Source: Alphaproteobacteria bacterium
GTDB lineage: Bacteria > Pseudomonadota > Alphaproteobacteria > Micropepsales > Micropepsaceae
Length of the DNA: 64,000 nt
Direction of reading: 5' to 3'
NCBI GenBank assembly: GCA_019245415.1
Contig: JAFARO010000013.1
Span: forward strand, 235,665-299,664
The number at the start of each line of letters is the position of its first letter. Positions within the stretch are counted from its first letter, which is position 1. This document shows positions 1 through 6,776 of the stretch, piece by piece. The position numbers and the translations under genes were made by a program. The notes under the pieces were generated by a model that saw nothing but the letters and a program-made list of their open reading frames with translations, was not told the DNA's origin and did no database searches.

Positions 1-1000
1 GCCAGGCGTTCGCATCCTTGACCACGGTCTCGCTCAGCGCGTGGAGATCGCCGCGCGTATCGTTGAACACCTTCTCGAGCCGCGCCACCGATTCCTTCGG
101 CGGATCGTCGGCGATGAAATGCGTCGCGAATTTGGTCGCGATGTGGTGTGCCGTGGCGGGGTCGTGGGCCAGATCCTTGATCGCGGCGACGCTGCCGTCC
201 CAGCCGGCGGGATAGGTCTTGCCGCGCAGTACGATCTCGCCCGGTTCGTGACGCGCCTCGTTGAAGCCGAAGCCGCTCGGCCGTCCGTCGTAGATGCCCC
301 AGCCGGTCAACAGCTTGGCCATGGCGATGACGTCGGCCTGGCTGTAGCCGCCGTCGACGCCCAGCGAATAGAGCTCCATCAGCTCGCGGCCGAGATTCTC
401 GTTCAGGCCCTTCTTGCCGCCGCCCTTCTGCGCCGCGGGCGAGTTCGGCCCGATCGAGTGCCAGTTGTCGAGATAGATCTGCATCGCCGGATGCATGCAG
501 ACCGCAAACAGCATGTCCTCGAAGCTGCCGGCGATATGGGGACGGATCGCCTCGCGCTCATAGCTGCCGGCGAAGGTCATCACCTTGCGCTTGGCGGTGG
601 AGACCGTGAAGTGGTTGCTCCAGAAGCGCACCAGCCGCTCGGCGAACGGCTTGTCGGTGGTGCAGCCCAGCGCCATGCGCGCGCCCATCTCGGCGAACCA
701 GATTTCCTTGCGGATATTGTCCTTGGGCGGTTTGGGCGGCACGGACTCGCCCTTGGCCTCGGCCTCCTGGCGCGCGGCCTTGGCGGGTTTGTTCTTGACC
801 TTCTCGGCCTTGTACTCCTCTTCCTCGGAGACGAGGCGGCCGGCGGTGGCGAAACCGTCCGGCGGCGCGGGGGGCTGCGGCGCGGGCCCCGCGATCTGCG
901 CGAGCAGCCAGGCTTTCGGATTGGCGCTGGCGCGCGCGATCTCGCCCGGCCGGGCGCCCAGTCCGAAGCGCTGGGTGGCGATCGCGCCTTCGAGCGACAT
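1..1000 (-). CDS. DUF1800 family protein (3' end outside window)
   Basis: An open frame runs leftward from ATG at 998-1000 to the window edge, so about 333 codons are visible and the C-terminus is missing. The product begins [20 protein letters not shown]. It carries blocks typical of DUF1800 proteins: [10 protein letters not shown] near residue 130, [18 protein letters not shown] near 205 and AKLLTGWG near 235. A lysine- and glutamate-rich linker lies around residues 60-90. GGAGGA lies just upstream of the ATG and supports this start. DUF1800 proteins are often paired with a DUF1501 gene, which would lie outside this window; their biochemical role is not established. The gene is divergent from purM, with 76 bp between the two starts. 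Assignment to the family is firm; function is unknown. Confidence 0.85.
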   Translation of the reverse strand, partial: MSLEGAIATQRFGLGARPGEIARASANPKAWLLAQIAGPAPQPPAPPDGFATAGRLVSEEEEYKAEKVKNKPAKAARQEAEAKGESVPPKPPKDNIRKEIWFAEMGARMALGCTTDKPFAERLVRFWSNHFTVSTAKRKVMTFAGSYEREAIRPHIAGSFEDMLFAVCMHPAMQIYLDNWHSIGPNSPAAQKGGGKKGLNENLGRELMELYSLGVDGGYSQADVIAMAKLLTGWGIYDGRPSGFGFNEARHEPGEIVLRGKTYPAGWDGSVAAIKDLAHDPATAHHIATKFATHFIADDPPKESVARLEKVFNDTRGDLHALSETVVKDANAW

Positions 1001-1076
1001 GGTTCCTCCAATCAAGTGTTGCGCCGCAGCGTTCGCCTGCTTAAACGAAGCCGGAACGTTTTTTCCGTCGCCAGCG
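1001..1076. promoter_or_regulatory. Divergent intergenic region, DUF1800 gene / purM
   Basis: Both flanking starts face away from this 76-bp gap, so it must hold the promoters of both genes unless transcripts extend from further inside. No clear -35/-10 pair or known operator could be picked out by eye. Confidence 0.4.
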
Positions 1077-2147
1077 ATGTCCGACAACCGCCGCAACTCT
1101 CTGACCTACAAGGACGCCGGAGTCGATATCGACGCGGGCGAAGAACTTGTCGCGCGCATCGCGCCCTTGGCCAAGGCCACCCGGCGCAAGGGCAGCGAGG
1201 CGGCGCTGGGCGGCTTCGGCGGCCTCTTCGACCTCAAGGAAGCGGGCTTCAAGGACCCGATCCTCGTCGCGTCAACCGACGGCGTCGGCACCAAGCTCAA
1301 GATCGCCATCGAAAGCGGGCGATTCGATGGCATCGGCCAGGATCTGGTCGCGATGTGCGTCAACGACATCGTCGTGCAGGGCGCCGAGCCGCTGTTCTTT
1401 CTCGACTATTACGCCAGCGGGAAGCTCGACGTCGACGCCGCGGCGGTGGTGATCGAAGGCATCGCGCGCGCCTGCCGCGATTCCGGCTGCGCGCTGATCG
1501 GGGGCGAGACGGCGGAGATGCCGGGCCTCTATGCCAAGGGCGATTTCGACCTCGCGGGCTTCGCGGTCGGCGCGGTGGAGCGCGGCCATGTCCTGCCGCG
1601 CACCTTCGAGATGCGCGAGGGTGACGTGCTGATCGGTGTCGCCTCGTCGGGCGCGCATTCCAACGGCTTCTCGCTGGTGCGGCGCGTGATGGAGCAGACG
1701 GGCCTTGGTCACGACATGCCGGCGCCCTTCGACACGGGCAAGACTCTCGGCGAAGCACTGCTCGCGCCGACACGGCTCTACGTGAAAAGCGCGCTCGCCG
1801 CCATCCGCAGCGGCCATGTGAAGGGCCTCGCCCACATCACCGGCGGCGGCATCACCGAAAACCTGCCGCGCTGCCTGCCCGACGGCCTCGACGCCGAGGT
1901 GGAACTGAGTGCCTGGGCCGTGCCCAAGGTGTTCGGCTGGCTGGCAAGGAGCGCCGGCATCGAGGACGCCGAGATGCTGCGCACCTTCAACTGCGGCATC
2001 GGGCTGGTGGCGGTGACGGATGTAAAGACCTCGGGCCATGTCATCGACGCTTTCCAGGAATCGGGCGAAAAGGCGCAGCGCATCGGCCGTCTCGTCCGCG
2101 GCGACGGCGAGGCGAAGGTGGTGTATCGGGGTCAGATCAAGTGGTGA
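1077..2147 (+). CDS. purM: Phosphoribosylformylglycinamidine cyclo-ligase (AIR synthetase)
   Basis: PurM closes the imidazole ring of FGAM with ATP to give AIR, the fifth step of purine synthesis, in the cytoplasm. The 356-residue product has the usual family length. Family motifs are visible in order: [10 protein letters not shown] near residue 70, [14 protein letters not shown] near 140, [13 protein letters not shown] near 185 and [13 protein letters not shown] near 255. The ATG at 1077 begins [18 protein letters not shown], a typical PurM N-terminus; the open frame extends further upstream but only as antisense to the DUF1800 gene. purN follows on the same strand after a 250-bp repeat-filled gap, the common purM-purN pairing. 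Confidence 0.97.
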   Translation: MSDNRRNSLTYKDAGVDIDAGEELVARIAPLAKATRRKGSEAALGGFGGLFDLKEAGFKDPILVASTDGVGTKLKIAIESGRFDGIGQDLVAMCVNDIVVQGAEPLFFLDYYASGKLDVDAAAVVIEGIARACRDSGCALIGGETAEMPGLYAKGDFDLAGFAVGAVERGHVLPRTFEMREGDVLIGVASSGAHSNGFSLVRRVMEQTGLGHDMPAPFDTGKTLGEALLAPTRLYVKSALAAIRSGHVKGLAHITGGGITENLPRCLPDGLDAEVELSAWAVPKVFGWLARSAGIEDAEMLRTFNCGIGLVAVTDVKTSGHVIDAFQESGEKAQRIGRLVRGDGEAKVVYRGQIKW

Positions 2148-2179
2148 ATGCAATCACAGAATTGAAAATTGGAAAAAGA

Positions 2180-2362
2180 ATTCCCTCTCCCCCATTTTTG
2201 GGGGAGAGGGCAAGGGTGAGGGGGATTCGGAAAGCAGAAGTCAGAAATCAGAAGTCAGAACGCGCTGTATATGCAGTCGATTCCGATTTCCGCCTTCCGA
2301 GTTCCGACTTCCGGCACCCCCTCACCCCAACCCTCTCCCCCAAGTGGGCGAGAGGGGGAATC
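2180..2362. repeat. Composite inverted repeat between purM and purN
   Basis: Two G/C-tract modules face each other. The left one (about 2180-2224) contains CCCTCTCCCCCA / TGGGGGAGAGGG followed by AAGGGTGAGGGGG. The right one (about 2316-2360) is its approximate reverse complement, CCCCCTCACCCCAACCC then CTCTCCCCC. Between them lie short reiterations of AAGTCAGAA-like and TTCCGACTTCC-like sequence. The whole could fold into a long hairpin. This type of repeat is common as dispersed intergenic elements in bacteria; no coding content is seen. Confidence 0.7.
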
Positions 2363-2397
2363 CTTTGGGTTGATACCAGTCCATTTGGGTTGACATC

Positions 2398-3000
2398 GTG
2401 ACCCGCCCCCGCGTGCGCACCGCGGTGTTGATCTCCGGCCGCGGGAGCAATCTCAAGAGCCTGATCGAGGCCTCAGCCTCGCCGGACTTTCCTGCCGAGA
2501 TCGTGCTGGTGATCTCCAATGTCGAGAGCGCCGGCGGATTGGCGTTCGCGCGCGAGGCCGGCATCGCCACACGCGTCATCCCGCACAAGCCTTTTCCCTC
2601 GCGCGAGGCTTTCGATGCCGAGATCGATGCGGCCCTGCGCGCGGCAGATGTGGCGCTGATCTGCGAAGCCGGGTTCATGCGCATCCATTCGGCGTGGTTC
2701 GTCAAGCGCTGGGAGAACCGCATCCTCAACATCCATCCCTCGCTGCTGCCGCTGTTCAAGGGCACCAAGGTGCACGAACAGGTGCTTGCCGCAGGCGCGA
2801 AGGAGAGCGGCGCGACGGTGCACTTTCTCGTCCCCGAACTCGACAGCGGTCCAATCGTCGTGCAAGCGCGCGTGCCGGTGTTGGACGGCGACACTGTGGA
2901 AACCCTGTCCGCGCGGGTGCTCGAGACCGAGCACACGCTCTATCCCGAAGCGCTCAGGATGGTGGCGCAGACGCTCGCCAAACGTTCCGCCGGGGCCTGA
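2398..3000 (+). CDS. purN: Phosphoribosylglycinamide formyltransferase
   Basis: PurN transfers a formyl group from 10-formyl-THF to GAR in purine synthesis. The 200-residue product starts at GTG 2398 with TRPRVRTAVLISGRGSNLKS, containing the phosphate-binding ISGRGSN loop. The catalytic Asn/His pair lies in LNIHPSLLPLFKG (about residues 104-116) and the catalytic Asp in LVPELDSGPIV near residue 150. No strong ribosome binding site precedes the GTG. Codons 156-190 match a second, diverged copy of the same segment 3.7 kb away at 6615-6725 (26 of 34 aligned residues identical by eye), so the 3' end of this gene has been involved in a rearrangement. The protein itself looks complete. Confidence 0.95.
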   Translation: MTRPRVRTAVLISGRGSNLKSLIEASASPDFPAEIVLVISNVESAGGLAFAREAGIATRVIPHKPFPSREAFDAEIDAALRAADVALICEAGFMRIHSAWFVKRWENRILNIHPSLLPLFKGTKVHEQVLAAGAKESGATVHFLVPELDSGPIVVQARVPVLDGDTVETLSARVLETEHTLYPEALRMVAQTLAKRSAGA

Positions 3001-3007
3001 GCGGGCG

Positions 3008-4705
3008 CTATTGCGCGGCCTGGGCCGCCCATTCCTGGGCAGCGGCAGTGGCCCTGTCGCGCGTGCCGAGCGCCGGACCGGGCATTCCGGACTCGGTCAG
3101 GATGTGGCGGGCGAGAATGAAGTAACCGGCCGGCGAGAAATGGCGCTGGTCGAGCAGTTCCTGACGCGGGATCAGCGTATCGACGTCGACGTAGCGAAAG
3201 CGCGGATTGGCCAGGCAATAGGCCCGGCAGGCCTCGTTGAAGGCTTTGCGCTTGGCCAATTTTTCTTCGTTGCCCGCCGCCAACGTCGAATAGCCGATGA
3301 CGAAGATCTGCGCCTCGTCGCGCGCCAGGCGATGAACCCGGTCGAAGCCCTTGAGGATGAGGCGCGTGCATTCTTCCGGTTCCATCTCGAGCCGGCGTAC
3401 GCGCTCGCGCAGCGCCACGCCGCCGATCTCGACGTCGAGAGCTTCCTCCGGCAGTCGCAGCTGGACGCCGTCGAGCGCATAATATTCGCCGTTGATGGCG
3501 CCGAACATGCACAAGAGGATCAGGTCGGAGGTCGCCACGCCTTCGTCGAATTCGAGCGCGTCCTCGTAAGTCCAGGTCGGCAGCAGCGCCGCACAGTTGC
3601 GCAGCGCCTCGCGATCGCTCAGCAGGAAGCCGAAATCGTCGTAGCGCACGTTGAGCCCGGATTTGACCTTGTTGACGAATTCGAGGCGGTTGGTGCTGCA
3701 ATAGCTCGACAGCCGGAGCAGGTCGCAGCCGCCGAGCAGCAGCAGCTTTCCGCCGTTCGCCGCGCCGTCTTCGCCCTGGCCTTCGCCCCTGTTGATCCAG
3801 TCGATGCGTGTTCGACCCTCGAGGCCGTAGGAGACCGGCTCCACGATGTCGATCTCCGGCCGGTCGAGCAGATCGTAGATGTATTGCTCGATGCCCATGT
3901 TCATCGTGCGGCAGGAAAACACGAAATGGCGCAGCTTCTTCTTGTTGGGACGGCGCGCCATCTGGAAGAAGCCGACCAGGCCGTAGTCGCCGTAATTGTC
4001 GCGCACCCACACGCACCCGGAATGCAGGGCGAAGGCGCGCAGCGATTCGCGGAAGCGCGCGAGCTGGGCCGGCTTCTCCAGGCGCTTCTTGGTATAGTTC
4101 AGCTGGTTGGCGCGATTGATGAGCTCGACCACGCGGTCGAAATTGGCTTCCACGTCGTAATCGATGGTGACCCGGATGTCGCTCTGGCGCAGGAACTCCT
4201 CGTTGGAGACCGTGCTGGTGCTGCGCACCTCGGCCTTCTTCTGCAGGAAGCGGTACTGGTTGAGGCGCGTGAGCTCCGGATCGGGCTTGCCGGCGAGATG
4301 GGGATGATCGAGCAAACCCTCGAGCACGTCGGAAGGGTGCGCGGCCATGATGCCGGGGTTGAAATAGCGCGCTTCCTCCAGATTGGCGGGATTGTCGTCG
4401 AGAAAGAGAACGTTCTCGGCGCGCAACGCCGCCGTCTCGATCATTTCGGCGATGGCCTTGCCCTTGGGCTCGAAACGGATGACGGGAAAGACGAAATAGT
4501 CCCAGGCGCCCAGCTCCTCGAGCTTGGCGCGCGCCGTGGCGTGATCGTTCTTCGAGCAGATGGAGTTGACGATGCCGCGCTTCGACAGCTCGACGACGCG
4601 CGCGACATTGTCCGCGACAGGCGTGATGCCGCCTTCGGCAAGGGTGCCTTGCCAGAAAGTGTCGTCCAGGTCCCAGACGACCAGCTTAACCTTGTTCGCG
4701 ATCAT
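3008..4705 (-). CDS. FkbH-like HAD-IIIC protein with C-terminal SGNH-like domain
   Basis: The 565-residue product starts MIANKVKLVVWDLDDTFWQG, giving the HAD nucleophile motif DLDDT. Further HAD motifs are SICSKNDHATARAKLEELGA and NVLFLDDNPANLEEA (about residue 97), and a segment near residues 150-250 matches the FkbH-type region. The second half (about 310-560) looks like an SGNH hydrolase fold, with LLLLGGCDLLRLSSY as a possible block I and FSPAGYFILARHI as a His-containing final block. FkbH proteins load glyceryl units onto carrier proteins in polyketide pathways, but stand-alone versions occur in cell-surface polysaccharide and sulfotransferase clusters, which fits here. It is the last gene of a three-gene leftward cassette (SGNH protein, sulfotransferase, this gene) with 72 bp to the gene before it. 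The family is clear; the substrate is not. Confidence 0.88.
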   Translation of the reverse strand: MIANKVKLVVWDLDDTFWQGTLAEGGITPVADNVARVVELSKRGIVNSICSKNDHATARAKLEELGAWDYFVFPVIRFEPKGKAIAEMIETAALRAENVLFLDDNPANLEEARYFNPGIMAAHPSDVLEGLLDHPHLAGKPDPELTRLNQYRFLQKKAEVRSTSTVSNEEFLRQSDIRVTIDYDVEANFDRVVELINRANQLNYTKKRLEKPAQLARFRESLRAFALHSGCVWVRDNYGDYGLVGFFQMARRPNKKKLRHFVFSCRTMNMGIEQYIYDLLDRPEIDIVEPVSYGLEGRTRIDWINRGEGQGEDGAANGGKLLLLGGCDLLRLSSYCSTNRLEFVNKVKSGLNVRYDDFGFLLSDREALRNCAALLPTWTYEDALEFDEGVATSDLILLCMFGAINGEYYALDGVQLRLPEEALDVEIGGVALRERVRRLEMEPEECTRLILKGFDRVHRLARDEAQIFVIGYSTLAAGNEEKLAKRKAFNEACRAYCLANPRFRYVDVDTLIPRQELLDQRHFSPAGYFILARHILTESGMPGPALGTRDRATAAAQEWAAQAAQ

Positions 4706-4777
4706 GCATGCCCGGTCTTACGCCCGCCGCCCGTGGGGTCGGCCAAGTCCTTCTTAGCACGGCGAAATTCGGGCGCG

Positions 4778-5641
4778 CTAGAAGCCGTATTTTGCCGCCC
4801 ATTGCCGCGCCGGACCGCCGAACATCGCCGCGCCGGCGATGAGTTCGCCCTTCAGGAACTCGGCGAGCGCGCGCTCCAGCTCCGGCGTCAGTTCCAGCTT
4901 CTTGTAGTCCTTTTTGCGGTTGAAGGCGGCGTCGACGCCCGCGCTCTCCTTGCCGGGATCGGCGCCCAGGAACACCAGAGCCTCGCGCCGCGCTTCCTGC
5001 GGACGCGCCGCGATGTCGTCGAAGAACAAGTGCTTGAAGCGCCCCGGTCTCACATGGGCGCTCCAGCGCGCGGCGACGCGGGTGGCGCTGGAGAATTTCT
5101 GCAGCCTGGCGCTGCGCTCGAGAAACCTGCGGAAGGCCTGCGCGCTGTCGAGCGCGCCGCGATCGAAGCGGCCCTGACGGTGCCACTGGCTGATATGCGA
5201 CCAGGTGCGCGCGACCGGATCGCGCACCAGAAGAACGATCGCGAGGTCCGGCAGCGCCGTCATCACTTCGGCCACCAGCGCATCGTCGAGCTCGCCATAT
5301 TGCGGCGTGATGTCGCCGGAAATCCGATCGCCTTTGTGCGCGAACAGCGCGGCGTAGCGTGCGACGTCGCGCGGCAGCGCGCGGTGCGAGGCGTATTCCT
5401 CCAGGAAAGCGCGGTCGCGCGCATCGATGGGCGTGCGCCGCGTGGCGCCGGGACGCGAGGTGCTGCGCTCCTGGTCCAGCACCTTGCGCGCATTGCGGCC
5501 GATGTCCGAGTCGCGCTCGAGATAGTGCATCTCCTTCAAGGGCGGCATCCAGAAATCGGGATGACCCTGAAGCTGGTCGTAGAGCCACTGCGTCCCGGCC
5601 TTGTGCATGCCGATGCAGAGGAAGTCGGGGCCGAGAGGCAT
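4778..5641 (-). CDS. PAPS-dependent sulfotransferase family protein
   Basis: The 287-residue product begins MPLGPDFLCIGMHKAGTQWL. The GMHKAGTQWLYDQL segment is the 5'-phosphosulfate-binding loop of sulfotransferases. IVLLVRDPVARTWSHISQW (about residues 130-150) is the 3'-phosphate-binding motif, with the expected Arg and Ser. Its length suits a bacterial carbohydrate or lipid sulfotransferase. It sits in a leftward cassette with an SGNH-like protein upstream and an FkbH/SGNH protein downstream, which suggests modification of a surface glycan or lipid, though no glycosyltransferase is next to it. Its acceptor cannot be inferred. No signal peptide or membrane segment is visible, so action in the cytoplasm is likely. 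Confidence 0.85.
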   Translation of the reverse strand: MPLGPDFLCIGMHKAGTQWLYDQLQGHPDFWMPPLKEMHYLERDSDIGRNARKVLDQERSTSRPGATRRTPIDARDRAFLEEYASHRALPRDVARYAALFAHKGDRISGDITPQYGELDDALVAEVMTALPDLAIVLLVRDPVARTWSHISQWHRQGRFDRGALDSAQAFRRFLERSARLQKFSSATRVAARWSAHVRPGRFKHLFFDDIAARPQEARREALVFLGADPGKESAGVDAAFNRKKDYKKLELTPELERALAEFLKGELIAGAAMFGGPARQWAAKYGF

Positions 5642-5729
5642 GGGGAAATGAACTCGATGGAAGGTGATGGGCGAGCCTAGCAGAGGCCGAAGCGGCGCGT
5701 GAACCGCCCCGCGCCGGTGCGGGCGAGGA

Positions 5730-6539
5730 TCAGGCCGCGTCCGAGGCCGCCGGGCACGGGAGCTTGCCGCCCGAGAGAGCCTCCAGCTTCGCCAGGATGG
5801 CGTCCAGCATCAGCGCGCCGAACGCCTGGTTCATGTGCTTGTTGTACTCCTCGCGCATCCCGCGCTTGTTCATCGGCGCGCCGAGCGCGAATTCGCTGCG
5901 GGTGAAGCAGGGCGGCGCGATGGTGTCGTCGCCCTGCCCGACCAGCGCGGCGCCCAGCTCGGTGCAGGCCGCGGACATCGCGTCGGACATTTCGCGGTAG
6001 AGTGTCGCAAGATAGCACGCATCGGCGAACCGCGCCGGCATGCTCGGCAATTGCTCCATGAACAAACTCTCCGGAGGCAAGGGTGTCGGGCAAACCACGA
6101 CCGGCCCCTTGTAATCCTTTCGCATCTTCGCGAGCAGCGAGAGCGCCGCGCTCTCGGCGATCGTCGCGCGCAGCATCGCGGCGAAGCAGGCGGAGGAAAC
6201 CAGCGCGCCCTCGCCGCCGTACCTCAGATGCTTGACGGTCGCGAACTCTTTGCCGAGCTCCAGCACTTTGTCGAAGGACAGGCCGATCGCATAGAAGACG
6301 ACGGCGTCGTAGCGCGCGAGGACGATCTTCTCCTCGCCGCCCGAGGTCCGCTGGAAAGCGAGCCGCACCTCGGGGCTGGGGTGCGCGATGATTCCGTTGC
6401 GGTAGGCGAGCTGGCGCATCTTGGCGCCGCCCTTGGCGAAAAAGGTGAGCGAAGGCGAAGACGCCGCGGCGCGGCTGGACCATGCCTGCTTGATGGCGCC
6501 GGCATGCGAACTGCCCAGGATGCAGAGGGAATACGCCAT
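5730..6539 (-). CDS. SGNH-hydrolase-like hypothetical protein
   Basis: The 269-residue product starts MAYSLCILGSSHAGAIKQAW. LGSSHA resembles the block I nucleophile motif (G-x-S-H) of SGNH hydrolases, and EYNKHMNQAFG near residue 240 resembles the terminal D/H block (x-x-x-H-x-N-x-x-x-G). These parallels suggest an esterase or acyltransferase fold, but the family was not recognised with certainty. It is the first gene of the leftward cassette with the sulfotransferase (88 bp) and the FkbH-like gene. No signal peptide is apparent. A remnant of a purN 3' end lies 75 bp upstream on the opposite strand. The start at ATG 6537-6539 is preferred over longer frames because the product then opens directly with the putative block I strand. 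Confidence 0.6.
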   Translation of the reverse strand: MAYSLCILGSSHAGAIKQAWSSRAAASSPSLTFFAKGGAKMRQLAYRNGIIAHPSPEVRLAFQRTSGGEEKIVLARYDAVVFYAIGLSFDKVLELGKEFATVKHLRYGGEGALVSSACFAAMLRATIAESAALSLLAKMRKDYKGPVVVCPTPLPPESLFMEQLPSMPARFADACYLATLYREMSDAMSAACTELGAALVGQGDDTIAPPCFTRSEFALGAPMNKRGMREEYNKHMNQAFGALMLDAILAKLEALSGGKLPCPAASDAA

Positions 6540-6614
6540 GACCGGGCCGGGAGCAGGGTGTTGTCGGTGCGGCCGCAATCTAAGCGGTCCGGGTGGCCAT
6601 TGCCAATGCGCTCT

Positions 6615-6725
6615 GTCGCCCGCGTGCAATTGCTCGACGGCGACACGGTGGAAACGCTCGCCGCGCGCGTGCTGGAAGCGGAGCACCGGCTGTATCCGCA
6701 GGCGCTGAAGACGGTGGCGGGATAG
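6615..6725 (+). pseudogene. Orphan purN 3'-end fragment
   Basis: Read on the plus strand, this stretch encodes VARVQLLDGDTVETLAARV and continues to a TAG stop at 6723-6725. It aligns with purN codons 156-190 with about 26 of 34 residues identical (differences such as P/Q, V/L, T/R, R/K). Upstream of 6615 the similarity stops abruptly. There is no start codon or ribosome site, so it is a non-functional tail. Because the two copies differ at many bases, this is not a recent tandem duplication. It is better explained by recombination or integration involving purN from a related lineage. Confidence 0.85.
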
Positions 6726-6776
6726 GCGGCCCACGGCGTAGACGGACCTGCTTGCTTTGGTTGCGGATCAATCACG

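Noticed and set aside
2786..5680. Very long open frame on the plus strand (964 codons) antisense to the FkbH and sulfotransferase genes
   Set aside because: It is an antisense shadow caused by high GC. The minus strand has clear HAD and sulfotransferase motifs, and the plus product is low-complexity Arg/Ala/Val text.
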